Source: Alitiscatomonas aceti (GTDB lineage Bacteria > Bacillota > Clostridia > Lachnospirales > Lachnospiraceae). Taken from it: 64,000 nucleotides of DNA. The notes beneath the pieces were generated by a model. It searched no databases. It was not told the origin of the DNA and saw only the letters and a list, made by a program, of their open reading frames with translations. Made by a program: the position numbers and the translations under genes. The stretch covers positions 62,001-126,000 of the forward strand of contig NZ_JAOQJF010000008.1 in the NCBI RefSeq assembly GCF_025567195.1. The letters are read 5' to 3'. This document shows, in pieces, positions 8,598 through 19,599 of this stretch (positions within the stretch are counted from its first letter, which is position 1; each line of letters begins with the position of its first letter).

Positions 8598-11500
8598 TTA
8601 ATTTTCTTTCGTTCCATACGGTGCACGCTCTTCAGCTGCCATCTGATAGGCCGGCTCGATTTCATAAACAACTGACTGCTCCTGTTCCCTGGTTCTGAAC
8701 TCTGCAATTCCAAGCCCAAAATATTTTTCAAAGAAAGCTTTCAATTTTTCAATGACACCTTGCTTCTTCCTGGCTCTGCCACCACCGCCGAAGCGTGAAA
8801 CAGGGGGCATGAGCTTGTCTATCTCCGTTCCTGTCGTCTTCAATGCTCCGTCACGGAACGCATTATCAACAAACCTTCTTGTTTCCTCTGCCTTAAGTTT
8901 TTCGTTCGTGATAATTTCAGTCAAATCATTTTCTTCCTGCTCCAGGATAAATCTACGCCAGTCAGCAGTAACCCGGGTATCAACATTGACACGGCTGATA
9001 AAGGCTTCAATCAGCTCCTTCTTACTCCGAAGCTGTATGCTTGCATCCACTGCTTTGCGGATAGAAATGAGAATTTCTTTGTCCTCACAATTGCCCTCGT
9101 GATATTTTTCAACCAGCATCAGGATGTGGTCGATATTGATCTCCACTTGCTTGATAAGCTCAATTTCAAATTCAATATCATCCGTGATATCTTCTTTTTC
9201 AGCTTCATCTTTTCTACGGTACTTATCATACAGGTCAAGGTAGATGCTCTGATAATTTTGCAAATCCCTTGCTGCAATACTGTCCATTTCTTCAAACTGA
9301 TCAAAGGACGAAAGTATATTTCTCATACTAAGGATAGAGCCGAACAGTCTGATAAAATCTTTCTCTATCTGCTCTCCAACGATCTGAGTACCAAGAGGAT
9401 ATTCTGTTTCCAGTTTTTCCAGCAAATCAACATAACCAGGATGATACTTACCGTTGTTGTCCTCATAGCCATTCCAGTAATCCTTAAAGCTCTTTAGAAG
9501 AACTATGCCGCTGGCATTCTTGTCGCCAAAAAGAGCGATTGCATCATCTGTGGCTTTCTGTAAATCACGGAAGCAGACGATATTGCCATATGTCTTGACC
9601 GAGTTCAGAATACGGTTGGTTCTGGAATAGGCCTGGATCAGTCCGTGCATTTTCAGATTTTTGTCCACCCACAAGGTGTTGAGCGTTGTGGCATCGAAGC
9701 CTGTGAGGAACATATTCACGACAATCAGCAAATCCACTTCACGGTTCTTCACTCGCATAGACAAATCCTTGTAGTAATTCTGAAACTTATCAGCGGAAGT
9801 GTCAAAGTTGGTGTTAAACGCAGCATTATAATCCGCAATGGCACTTTCAAGAAAATCTCTGGAAGTCTGATCCAAAGCTTCCGTGTCAAAGCCTTCTTCT
9901 TGCAGAACACCTGCCTGTCCGGCAGACAGGTCTTCTGGGTCATCTTCGTTTGCTGAATAACTGAAAATCGTAGCAATCATAAACTGACGGTGGCTCTCAG
10001 CAATCTGTCTCTGAAACTCCTTGTAATACTTCATCGCCATCGGAATGGAACTGACAGCAAATATGGCATTGAAGCCAGCCACGCGTTTTCCTTTCAAAGA
10101 GTAGAAACTATTGCGTTTGGTTTTCTGGTCAAAATGCTCCAGAGTGTATTTGACGATTTCTCGAATACGCTCCGGCGCACCCATTGCCTTTTCAATATCA
10201 ATGGCAGAAACATTCTTGTCCTTGATGCCCTCTTTTTCCTTAACCGTGTTCACATAATCGATGCGGAAAGGAAGAACATTTCCATCATTGATAGCATCTA
10301 CGATGGTATAAGTATGGAGCTGGTCACCAAAGGTCTGCGGTGTAGTCAGCATTTCCATATGCTTTCCTTTTCCAGCATTGGCTGCAAAAATTGGTGTTCC
10401 AGTAAATCCAAACAGATGATATTTTTTGAACGCCTTTACAATCTTGGCGTGCATATCTCCAAACTGGCTGCGATGGCACTCGTCAAAGATAAGAACGCAA
10501 TGCTTGTTGAACACTTCATGTCCTTTATTCTTGGTCACGAAGTTATCCAACTTCTGAATGGTCGTAATGATAATTTTATACTGGTGGTAGCCGCCTTTTT
10601 CATCCCTGTCCTCAAGCTGTCTCTGCAATACTCTTGTAGAAGCATTGCTGTTGGCAGAGCCTTTTTCAAAACGGTCATACTCTTTCATAGTCTGATAATC
10701 AAGGTCTTTTCTATCAACTACGAACAGAACTTTGTCCACATACGGAAGTGCAGATGCAAGCTGTGCAGTCTTAAAAGAGGTCAGCGTCTTTCCGCTTCCA
10801 GTGGTGTGCCAGATATAACCTCCGGCATCAATCGTTCCCATCTTCTTGTAGTTGGTCGAAACCTCTATACGGTTCAGAATACGCTCGGTTGCCGCAATCT
10901 GATACGGTCTCATAACCATCAAAATTTCTTCCGTTGTGAAAACACAATACTTGGTCAGCACATTCAGAATGGTGTGCTTGACAAGGAAGGTTTTTGTAAA
11001 ATCGATGAGATCTGCAATTACCTTATTGTTACCATCTGCCCAGAAAGAAGTAAACTCAAAGCTATTGCTTGTTTTCTTAGATTTCTGTTTTGCAGACTCG
11101 CCCATTTCCTTGATGTGGCTGTTTCTGGTGGTGTTGGAATAATATTTGGTGTGCGTTCCATTGGAAATAATGAAAATCTGCACATACTCATACAAGCCGC
11201 TTGCCGCCCAAAAACTGTCTCTCTGATAGCGTTTGATCTGGTTAAAGGCTTCACGGATGGGGGCACCGCGGCGTTTCAGTTCCACATGGACAAGGGGCAG
11301 TCCATTGACAAGAATTGTCACATCATATCGGGTGTCATGCTTACCCTCGGTTTCCCCATGGCCCAATCCACCCTCTCTGGCAGCTTTGCTGCCATTCACC
11401 TTGTACTGGTTGATAACCTGTAAGCGGTTGTTGTGAATGTTCTTTTTATCTATGAGCTGAATATTCTTGGAAGTTCCATCATCCCTGCGGAGTACCTTTA

Positions 11501-11819
11501 CATGATCAGTCTGGATGGTACGGCTTTTTTCAACGATACCCTCGTTAGCGTTGGCAAGTGTTTCCGTAAAGAAACGCTTCCACTCGCTGTCAGTAAAGGT
11601 GTAATCGTTCAAAAGCTCCAGCTGCTGCCTAAGGTTGACAATTAGACTGTTTTCATCATGGATGGTAAGGTACTCATATCCCTGTGCGGTCAGTATACGG
11701 ATAAATTCCTTTTCAAGAGCCGCCTCGCTCTGGAAGCTGTCAGAGCATGAGCTTTCCGGCGTATATTCAGCTACAACAGTACTCTCATTGCTTGTGGCAA
11801 TGATATTGTATGTGCTCAT
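8598..11819 (-). CDS. hsdR: Type I restriction enzyme, endonuclease/translocase subunit R
   Basis: A 1073-residue HsdR of the EcoR124I-like branch. The N-terminal nuclease shows a PD-(D/E)xK-type core (RYDVTILVNGLPLVHVELKRRG). The superfamily 2 motor follows, with Walker A in WHTTGSGKTLTSFK, the DEAD-like box in IFDECHRSQFG and motif III in FGFTGTP. A helical C-terminus contacts the methylase. It cuts unmodified DNA after translocation by the HsdR-M-S complex. It is the last gene of the operon, 21 bases after hsdS, with AAGGAGG 7 bases before the ATG. It is AT-richer than the flanking genes. The reading frame is intact, so the system could be active. Confidence 0.96.
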   Translation of the reverse strand: MSTYNIIATSNESTVVAEYTPESSCSDSFQSEAALEKEFIRILTAQGYEYLTIHDENSLIVNLRQQLELLNDYTFTDSEWKRFFTETLANANEGIVEKSRTIQTDHVKVLRRDDGTSKNIQLIDKKNIHNNRLQVINQYKVNGSKAAREGGLGHGETEGKHDTRYDVTILVNGLPLVHVELKRRGAPIREAFNQIKRYQRDSFWAASGLYEYVQIFIISNGTHTKYYSNTTRNSHIKEMGESAKQKSKKTSNSFEFTSFWADGNNKVIADLIDFTKTFLVKHTILNVLTKYCVFTTEEILMVMRPYQIAATERILNRIEVSTNYKKMGTIDAGGYIWHTTGSGKTLTSFKTAQLASALPYVDKVLFVVDRKDLDYQTMKEYDRFEKGSANSNASTRVLQRQLEDRDEKGGYHQYKIIITTIQKLDNFVTKNKGHEVFNKHCVLIFDECHRSQFGDMHAKIVKAFKKYHLFGFTGTPIFAANAGKGKHMEMLTTPQTFGDQLHTYTIVDAINDGNVLPFRIDYVNTVKEKEGIKDKNVSAIDIEKAMGAPERIREIVKYTLEHFDQKTKRNSFYSLKGKRVAGFNAIFAVSSIPMAMKYYKEFQRQIAESHRQFMIATIFSYSANEDDPEDLSAGQAGVLQEEGFDTEALDQTSRDFLESAIADYNAAFNTNFDTSADKFQNYYKDLSMRVKNREVDLLIVVNMFLTGFDATTLNTLWVDKNLKMHGLIQAYSRTNRILNSVKTYGNIVCFRDLQKATDDAIALFGDKNASGIVLLKSFKDYWNGYEDNNGKYHPGYVDLLEKLETEYPLGTQIVGEQIEKDFIRLFGSILSMRNILSSFDQFEEMDSIAARDLQNYQSIYLDLYDKYRRKDEAEKEDITDDIEFEIELIKQVEINIDHILMLVEKYHEGNCEDKEILISIRKAVDASIQLRSKKELIEAFISRVNVDTRVTADWRRFILEQEENDLTEIITNEKLKAEETRRFVDNAFRDGALKTTGTEIDKLMPPVSRFGGGGRARKKQGVIEKLKAFFEKYFGLGIAEFRTREQEQSVVYEIEPAYQMAAEERAPYGTKEN

Positions 11820-11840
11820 GCGGTGTCCTCCTTGGTTTGT

Positions 11841-13657
<1,817 letters not shown>

Positions 13658-13661
<4 letters not shown>

Positions 13662-14668
13662 TCCTGATCACCTGCCTTCAACATCCGTTTGACCGCCTTA
13701 TCAAAATCAGAAGTGATTTTTTGTGTCTTATTAAATTCTGCATATTCAGCAGCAGCCTTTTCTTTTGCCATTTTACCGGAGATTTTTCCCTTGTCACGCA
13801 GAATATCATATCTTCGGAATGCCAGAAATTCATTCACACTGGCAGCAAATTCCTCCATGGTAAAAGTATTTTCTCTCTCTATCAGGTCTTCGATATAGTC
13901 AAAATATCCGGTTACGGCTCGTTCCAGCTGGCGAATCTGCTTTTCCTCCAGATAGTTTTTCGCAACCACTACATCAGATTTCAAAATACGACCTTCCGGT
14001 GCATTTTTCCATGTTGTCAGTCCCATATTTTCTTTGGTCCTGTCTGCTTTAGTATACACAATTTCTGCCGCAGTCTGCCCTACGATAGCATAATGAAATT
14101 TATTCTGTACCATTGCATAAAAGTCATGGGTAATCTGTGCATTCTTATCATAGTCGATACTGCATTCAGCAAAAATATCCGTGATTTGCTGCCAAATGCG
14201 ACGCTCGCTGGCACGGATAGAACGGACTCTTTCCAGCAATTCACGGAAGTAGTCCCTGCCAAACACTGTTTTCCCTTGCTTTAAGCGCTCATCGTCCATT
14301 GCAAAGCCCTTGATCATATACTCTTTTAAGACGCTTGTTGCCCAAATCCTGAACTGTGTTGCCCTACGGGAATTAACACGATAACCAACGGAAATAATAG
14401 CGTCCAGATTATAAAAATTCTGCTCTCTTTTTACATGACGGGTACCTTCTTGTTGAACTATTTCCATTTTGGAAATAGTTGAATCTTTCATCAACTCTCC
14501 GTCAGCATATATATTAGTCAGATGCTTGGAAATCGCAGGTACATCTACATCAAATAATTCCGCCATGGATTTTTGCGTCAGCCAAATTGTTTCATCACGA
14601 ATTACCGCATTTACCGAAACATCTTCCTCGGAAGACTGGTATATTAAAAACTGAAATTCACCACTCAT
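13658..14668 (-). CDS. RhuM-family protein inside the type I R-M operon
   Basis: A 336-residue protein of the virulence RhuM family. The N-terminal part (about 1-115) carries the family signature (IWLTQKSMAELFDVDVPAISKHLTNIY, a helix-turn-helix-like region, then YNLDAIISVGYRVNSRRATQFRIWA). The C-terminal half is charged and helical. Family members are often encoded within type I restriction loci, but their biochemical role is not established. The gene overlaps hsdM upstream and hsdS downstream by 4 bases each (ATGA), so it is tightly co-translated. It may be regulatory, a toxin-like effector or an R-M accessory factor; sequence alone does not decide. Confidence 0.85.
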
Positions 14669-16233
14669 ACGCCCACCTCGATTTCTGCAATGATCTTATC
14701 AATTTCATCACGGAGCACCTGCTCACGAGCTACAATTTCTTTGATTTCTGCATTGAGCTTTACAATATCTATTTTCTCACTGGTGTCCTCTGCTTCCACA
14801 TATGCAGATACGGAAAGGTTATAGTCATTTTCTGCGATTTCCCCATAGCCTGCCAGATGGGAGAAATGTGGCTCCTCGGTTCGATTTGCAAAGGTCTCCA
14901 CAATTCTTTCAATATTTTCCTGTGTCAGCTTATTGTTGTTCGTGACCTTGATGCACTCGCCCGTAGCATCAATAAACAGAGTTTTGTTGTCGGCTTTCCC
15001 TTTCTTCAGAACCATAATGCAGGTAGCAATGGAAGTTCCGAAGAACAGATTGCCCGGAAGCTGGATGATGCAGTCGATGAAGTTATTATCAATCAGATAC
15101 TTTCTGATTTTCTGCTCCGCACCACCACGGTACATAATACCGGGGAAGCAGACAATCGCCGCCGTGCCATTGGATGCAAGCCAGGAAAGGGAGTGCATGA
15201 TAAAGGCAAGGTCGGCTTTTGACTTCGGTGCGAGAACGCCAGCCGGAGAGAAACGAGGGTCGTTAATCAGCAGAGGGTTATCATCACCAGCCCATTTGAT
15301 AGAATAAGGGGGATTGGAAACAATCAGTTCAAACGGTTCATCGCCCCAATGCTGCGGTGCAGTCAGAGTATCTTCGCAAGCAATATCGAACTTATCAAAG
15401 CCAACATCATGCAGGAACATATTGATACGGCAGAGATTGTAAGTAGTGATGTTGATTTCCTGTCCGTAGAAGCCATTTCTGACGGCATCCTTGCCGAGAA
15501 CCTTTTCCGCTTTCAGAAGCAGCGAGCCAGATCCACACGCAGGATCGTAAACTTTGTTGATTTCAGTTTTGCCCACCGTGCCGAGTCTGGTAAGCAATTC
15601 GGAAACATCGGCAGGGGTAAAGAACTCACCGCCGGATTTCCCTGCTCCAGATGCGTACATGGTCATCAGATATTCATAAGCATCGCCAAAGGCATCAATA
15701 TCATGGTCTTTCACATCGCCAAGGTTCATATCAGCTACACCATGCAGAAGTTTTGTAAGGCGCTCGTTTCTCTTTGCAACGGTAGAACCGAGCTTGTTGC
15801 TGTTCACATCAAAATCGTCGAACAGTCCGGCAAAGCTGCTTTCAGAGGAAGAACCTTTTGCGGATGTTTCAATATGGTTGAAAACACGCTCCAGGGTTTC
15901 ATTCAGATTTTCGTCATTGTCGGCTTTAAGATTTACATTGCAGAATAGTTCAGACGGCGGAATGAAAAAGCCTTTTTCTTCAACCAGTCCCTCACGGGCT
16001 TCCTCTGCTCCGGCATCGGATATTTTGGCATAATCAAAATCAGTATCACCGGCATCCTGTTCTCCGGAGTTAATGTAATTGGTCAGATTTTCGGAAATAT
16101 ACCTGTAAAACATCGTGCCAAGAACATAGTTCTTGAAATCCCAACCGTCCACGGCGCCACGAAGCTCATCAGCGATTGCCCATATCGCACGGTGCAGCTC
16201 GTCACGCTCTTGTTCTTTCTTTATATCAACCAT
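14665..16233 (-). CDS. hsdM: Type I restriction enzyme DNA methyltransferase subunit M
   Basis: A 522-residue N6-adenine DNA methyltransferase. The N-terminal helical domain is followed by the SAM-binding motif I (YDPACGSGSLLL) and the catalytic motif IV NPPYSIKW. Two copies with HsdS form the modification enzyme; adding HsdR gives restriction. The start at 16233 is chosen for AAGGAG 10 bases upstream and the family N-terminus (MVDIKKEQERDELHRAIWAIADELRG). The ATG lies inside the last codons of the upstream xre gene (8-base overlap), so translation is coupled to the regulator. Confidence 0.95.
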   Translation of the reverse strand: MVDIKKEQERDELHRAIWAIADELRGAVDGWDFKNYVLGTMFYRYISENLTNYINSGEQDAGDTDFDYAKISDAGAEEAREGLVEEKGFFIPPSELFCNVNLKADNDENLNETLERVFNHIETSAKGSSSESSFAGLFDDFDVNSNKLGSTVAKRNERLTKLLHGVADMNLGDVKDHDIDAFGDAYEYLMTMYASGAGKSGGEFFTPADVSELLTRLGTVGKTEINKVYDPACGSGSLLLKAEKVLGKDAVRNGFYGQEINITTYNLCRINMFLHDVGFDKFDIACEDTLTAPQHWGDEPFELIVSNPPYSIKWAGDDNPLLINDPRFSPAGVLAPKSKADLAFIMHSLSWLASNGTAAIVCFPGIMYRGGAEQKIRKYLIDNNFIDCIIQLPGNLFFGTSIATCIMVLKKGKADNKTLFIDATGECIKVTNNNKLTQENIERIVETFANRTEEPHFSHLAGYGEIAENDYNLSVSAYVEAEDTSEKIDIVKLNAEIKEIVAREQVLRDEIDKIIAEIEVGV

Positions 16234-16453
16234 TGTTCCCGTTCTCCTTTTTATCAGGTATAAATTCCAGAATATCGTCAACGCCGCAGTTGAGAGTTTT
16301 GCAAATCTTCTCAATACTATCAAGCGAAATATAATTGTCCCGTTTGATACGTGTAATAATATTGGCACTAAAACCTGCTTTCTCCATCAACTCGGCATTA
16401 GTCATACCTTTATCAATCAAAAGGTGAAATAATTTTTTATAGGTTATAGCCAT
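16226..16453 (-). CDS. Small XRE-family regulator leading the R-M operon
   Basis: A 75-residue Cro/CI-type helix-turn-helix protein (KLFHLLIDKGMTNAELMEKAGFSANIITRIKRDNYISLDSIEKICKTL). AAGGAGG precedes the ATG by 7 bases. It is the first gene of the operon and overlaps hsdM. By analogy with R-M controller proteins it probably autoregulates and times restriction versus modification; two palindromes over its promoter are likely operators. This function is inferred from position and fold. Confidence 0.85.
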   Translation of the reverse strand: MAITYKKLFHLLIDKGMTNAELMEKAGFSANIITRIKRDNYISLDSIEKICKTLNCGVDDILEFIPDKKENGNNG

Positions 16454-16479
16454 AGTGAATCCCTCCTTGCATAAAAACC

Positions 16480-16528
16480 ATCATATCACGAAAACGTGAT
16501 TTTTCCAACAAGTTTGCATGAACTTGTT
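16480..16528 (-). promoter_or_regulatory. R-M operon promoter with two palindromic operators
   Basis: On the minus strand -35 TTGGAA (16503-16508) and -10 TATGAT (16480-16485) are 17 bases apart. A perfect palindrome ATCACG-AAAA-CGTGAT (16485-16500) fills the spacer. A second perfect one, AACAAGTT-6-AACTTGTT (16507-16528), overlaps the -35 box and extends upstream. Both fit binding sites for the adjacent XRE protein. Confidence 0.75.
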
Positions 16529-16569
16529 TTATGCTCACGCAGAAAATCTCCGCTCTGTCAGAACACTTT

Positions 16570-16613
16570 TCCATATAAAACAGGATCTCCCTGCAAATAC
16601 AAGGAAATCCTGT
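16570..16613 (-). terminator. Terminator of the two-component operon
   Basis: On the minus strand ACAGGAT pairs with ATCCTGT, with an inner TCC/GGA extension, followed by TTTTATAT. It lies directly after the response-regulator gene. Confidence 0.65.
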
Positions 16614-16626
16614 CTTTAAACTGTAT

Positions 16627-17316
16627 TTATACCTTAAACCGATACCCCACGCCCCAGATCGTCTCAATGTACTGGGGCTTGGCTGTATTCATCTCGATCT
16701 TCTCACGGATCTTTTTGATATGCACCGTGACCGTGGCGATATCGCCGATGGACTCCATATCCCAGATCTTGGAGAACAGCTCCTCCTTGGTGAACACGTG
16801 GTTGGGATTCTGGGCCAGGAAGGTCAGAAGATCAAATTCCTTGGTGGTAAAATTCTTTTCCTCCCCATTTACGTAGACCCGTCTGGCTGTTTTGTCGATC
16901 TTAAGGCCCCGGATCTCGATGATATCGTTGGCCGGCATCCCGCTGCCGATGAGGCGCTCATACCGGGACATATGGGCCTTTACCCGGGCCACCATCTCGC
17001 TGGGGCTGAAGGGCTTTGTGATATAATCGTCGGCCCCCAGTCCCAGACCGCGGATCTTGTCGATGTCGTCCTTCTTGGCCGACACCATAATGATCGGGGT
17101 GTTCTTATTTTCCCGGATCCTTTTGCAGATCTCAAAGCCGTCCACGCCCGGCAGCATCAGATCCAGGATGAAAAGATCAAATTCCTCCTCCAGGGCTCTC
17201 TTAAGCCCGGATTCCCCGTCGTTCTCGATCTCCACCTCAAAGCCCGAAAGCTCCAGATAATCCTTCTCCAGCTCCGCAATGCTCTCTTCGTCTTCTACGA
17301 TCAAAATTCTGCTCAT
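16627..17316 (-). CDS. OmpR/PhoB-family response regulator
   Basis: A 229-residue two-component regulator. The receiver domain has the acidic pair in VEDEES, phosphoacceptor Asp52 (LFILDLMLPG) and the conserved Lys in ITKPFS. The C-terminal winged helix ends in the typical YIETIWGVGYRFKV. Its partner is the kinase 12 bases upstream in the same operon. Target genes are not identifiable from this window. Confidence 0.95.
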   Translation of the reverse strand: MSRILIVEDEESIAELEKDYLELSGFEVEIENDGESGLKRALEEEFDLFILDLMLPGVDGFEICKRIRENKNTPIIMVSAKKDDIDKIRGLGLGADDYITKPFSPSEMVARVKAHMSRYERLIGSGMPANDIIEIRGLKIDKTARRVYVNGEEKNFTTKEFDLLTFLAQNPNHVFTKEELFSKIWDMESIGDIATVTVHIKKIREKIEMNTAKPQYIETIWGVGYRFKV

Positions 17317-17328
17317 AACCTTCTCCTT

Positions 17329-18807
17329 TTACACGCTTGTCTTCCTCAGTACAAAATGAATCTCTGTGCCGATCCCTTCTTTACTGGTGGCCCAGATTCT
17401 GCCCCCATGGTCCTCCACAATCTTCTTTACGATGGAAAGTCCGATGCCGCTTCCTCCCTTGGCTGAATTTCTCGAGGAATCCGTCCGATAGAACCGGTCA
17501 AAGATATACGGCAGCTCTCTGGGACCGATGCCCTTTCCGTTGTCCTCGATCTCCACCTGGACGAAATCGCCCACATCCAGGATCCGGATATTGATGATCC
17601 CTTTTTTCTTGTCCATGTATTTCAGGGAATTTCCAATGATATTGTTGATGACCCGCTTCATCTGCTCGGCATCGGCGATGACGTATACGTCCTCATCCAC
17701 ATAATTGAAATATCCCAGCTCCACGCCCCTGGCCTCCAGCTCCAGGCCCACCTCGTCGATACAGTCCCGGAAATAGTTGGCCACATTAATCCTGGAAAAC
17801 GTATAGGGGATCTTGTTGGTGTCGATCTTGGAATAAAACGTCAGCTCATCGATGAGCCGGTCCATGTCGTTGGCCTTATGGTAGATGGTACGTATATATT
17901 TGTCCAGCTTTTCCGGCGACGAGGCCACGCCGTCCATGATCCCCTCCACATACCCCTTGATGGCCGTGATGGGAGTCTTCAGATCATGGGAGATGTTGCT
18001 GATCAGCTCCTTGCTCTCCTTGTCGTACTGGACCTTTTCCTCCGTGCTCTCCTTTAACCGGATCCGCATTTCCTCAAAATTCTGGCAGAGCTGTCCGATC
18101 TCATCGTCATCCTCCACCTCCAGGGTAAAGTCCAGGTTTCCGTCCCGGATCTTCTTGGTGGCCTCCTGGAGCTTTCCAATGGGCCGGAGAATGGACTGGT
18201 ATACCCAGACCGTCAGCACCGCCCCTGTGATGAACAGGATCATTACGCTGGTGACCAGCATCTCAAAGATCATGGACTTGGCCTCCGGCACCATATCCAT
18301 CACATTGGTCACCAGGTAGACGCCGCCGTCATCTCCGTCCGGATAGGCAAATTCCCGGATCTTTAACAGATGCTCCGTATCCTTATCCAGGAAATTTCTC
18401 CAGGACGACGGGGCTCCCGCGTCCTCATATCCAAAAAACTCCTGCTTCAGGTCCTCCACAGTGGCCGTATCTCCCACGAAGATCAGCTCCTCCGCCTTCC
18501 GCACCACCAGGAACGAGTGCTTCATAGAAAGCCTCCCGTTCAGATCCGCCAGGTACGTCTCGTTGCTGAACTTCCCCGTATCCGACTCCAGTACCTTATC
18601 GATCTCCTTCTGGATGGACTCCGTTAAGTGGCTGAAGACCCGGATGGATGCGCCGGAAAACAGATCCACATCCTCTGAAACGCCGTAGGTCTCGCTGAAT
18701 ACCCTGGCCTGGTAATTGTTGAGCCCGATGATGGCCATATAGATCAGCGTGATGGGAACGACTGTGATGGTGAGGAATGCGATGGCAAGCTTTGTACGGA
18801 TCTTCAT
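17329..18807 (-). CDS. Membrane sensor histidine kinase
   Basis: A 492-residue HPK. TM1 is at about 7-29, an extracytoplasmic sensor at 30-182, TM2 at about 183-204, then HAMP (205-258). The phosphoacceptor His274 is in NISHDLKTPITAIKGY. The catalytic domain shows the N box (NNIIGNSLKYMDK), G1 (DNGKGIG) and G2 (GGSGIGLSIVK). The start at 18807 is chosen for GGGGGAG 8 bases upstream. A -10-like TATAAT at 18842-18847 precedes it, without a clear -35. The sensor domain gives no obvious ligand. It forms an operon with the response regulator. Confidence 0.94.
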   Translation of the reverse strand: MKIRTKLAIAFLTITVVPITLIYMAIIGLNNYQARVFSETYGVSEDVDLFSGASIRVFSHLTESIQKEIDKVLESDTGKFSNETYLADLNGRLSMKHSFLVVRKAEELIFVGDTATVEDLKQEFFGYEDAGAPSSWRNFLDKDTEHLLKIREFAYPDGDDGGVYLVTNVMDMVPEAKSMIFEMLVTSVMILFITGAVLTVWVYQSILRPIGKLQEATKKIRDGNLDFTLEVEDDDEIGQLCQNFEEMRIRLKESTEEKVQYDKESKELISNISHDLKTPITAIKGYVEGIMDGVASSPEKLDKYIRTIYHKANDMDRLIDELTFYSKIDTNKIPYTFSRINVANYFRDCIDEVGLELEARGVELGYFNYVDEDVYVIADAEQMKRVINNIIGNSLKYMDKKKGIINIRILDVGDFVQVEIEDNGKGIGPRELPYIFDRFYRTDSSRNSAKGGSGIGLSIVKKIVEDHGGRIWATSKEGIGTEIHFVLRKTSV

Positions 18808-18899
18808 AAACGCCGCTCCCCCTTTTTCACATGTTTTTTTTATTATACCATACTTTCCCACCTTATTTATAAAACTATTATAAAAAATGGCAGAAAGAA

Positions 18900-18931
18900 G
18901 GCCCCGGGACGCGGAAAAAGCGCCCGGGGTC
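18900..18931 (-). terminator. Terminator of the hutH-hutD-ftcD-fchA operon
   Basis: GCCCCGGG(A)CGC pairs with GCGCCCGGGG around a short A-rich loop; minus-strand bases after the stem are CCTTCTTTCT. It lies 27 bases after the last gene of the operon. A stronger T-run sits on the plus side, so it may work both ways. Confidence 0.7.
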
Positions 18932-18957
18932 TCCAATTTTTTTAATATTCGTATTTT

Positions 18958-19596
18958 TTACACCAGATCCCTGGTCAGTGCGGAAAGCTCCATGACCGCC
19001 TTTTCACCGTCCATGGCCGCCTTTTCAAGCTCTGCCACCTTCGCCGCCATACGGGCCACAAATTCCTCGTCCTTGATGGAGCCCAGGTTGATCTTTACGT
19101 TAAGGAGGGCGCTGAGGACCGCGGTCCTGGCCATCATGGAGGCCACCAGGCCGTCTGTAACGGCGTTGGCATTGCCTCGTTCCACCACAGCCCCGGCCAC
19201 ATGGAAGATCTTAAGGGCCGTTTCTGCAACTGCCAGAGGCACCTCTGCGGCCTCCTTTAAGCCGTTCTGCATGGCCTCTTTTCTGGCCGCCTTTTCCTCA
19301 TCGGTATTTTTCGGCATACCCAGGGCGTTCATATACGCGGTGAAGGATTCCGTATCCTTCTGGATGGAATCGATCAGCTCTTTTCTGAGAGCCGCTCCCT
19401 CTGCCGCCAGACCCTTCATCTCCTCTTCCACATCTGCATATTTCGCTTTCCCGATGGTCAGGTTCGCCACCATTTCCGCCAGGGCGGCTCCCAGACCTCC
19501 GGCTAAGGCCGCAACACTTCCGCCGCCCGGAGCCGGAGCGTCAGAGCCGGTCACTGCCACAAATTCTTCCACAGATAAATTTTTTAAGTCTGCCAC
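18958..19596 (-). CDS. fchA: Formiminotetrahydrofolate cyclodeaminase / methenyl-THF cyclohydrolase
   Basis: A 212-residue all-helical protein of the cyclodeaminase family, with the glycine-rich start SDAPAPGGGSVAALAGGLGAALAEMVANLT. It releases ammonia from 5-formimino-THF to give 5,10-methenyl-THF, passing the histidine C2 carbon into the folate pool. It is the separate-polypeptide form of the C-terminal half of mammalian FTCD. It starts 3 bases after the ftcD stop, so the two are co-translated. Confidence 0.9.
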   Translation of the reverse strand: MADLKNLSVEEFVAVTGSDAPAPGGGSVAALAGGLGAALAEMVANLTIGKAKYADVEEEMKGLAAEGAALRKELIDSIQKDTESFTAYMNALGMPKNTDEEKAARKEAMQNGLKEAAEVPLAVAETALKIFHVAGAVVERGNANAVTDGLVASMMARTAVLSALLNVKINLGSIKDEEFVARMAAKVAELEKAAMDGEKAVMELSALTRDLV

Positions 19597-19599
19597 GGT

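Noticed and set aside
9909..9931. Near-palindrome inside hsdR
   Set aside because: ACCTGCCTGTCCGGCAGACAGGT has two mismatches and encodes a normal-looking loop of HsdR; it could be a small repeat insertion but there is no second copy in the window.
9990..11423. A 477-codon open frame antisense to hsdR
   Set aside because: It lies wholly inside hsdR, has no ribosome site and gives no protein-family signal; it is a shadow of the real gene.
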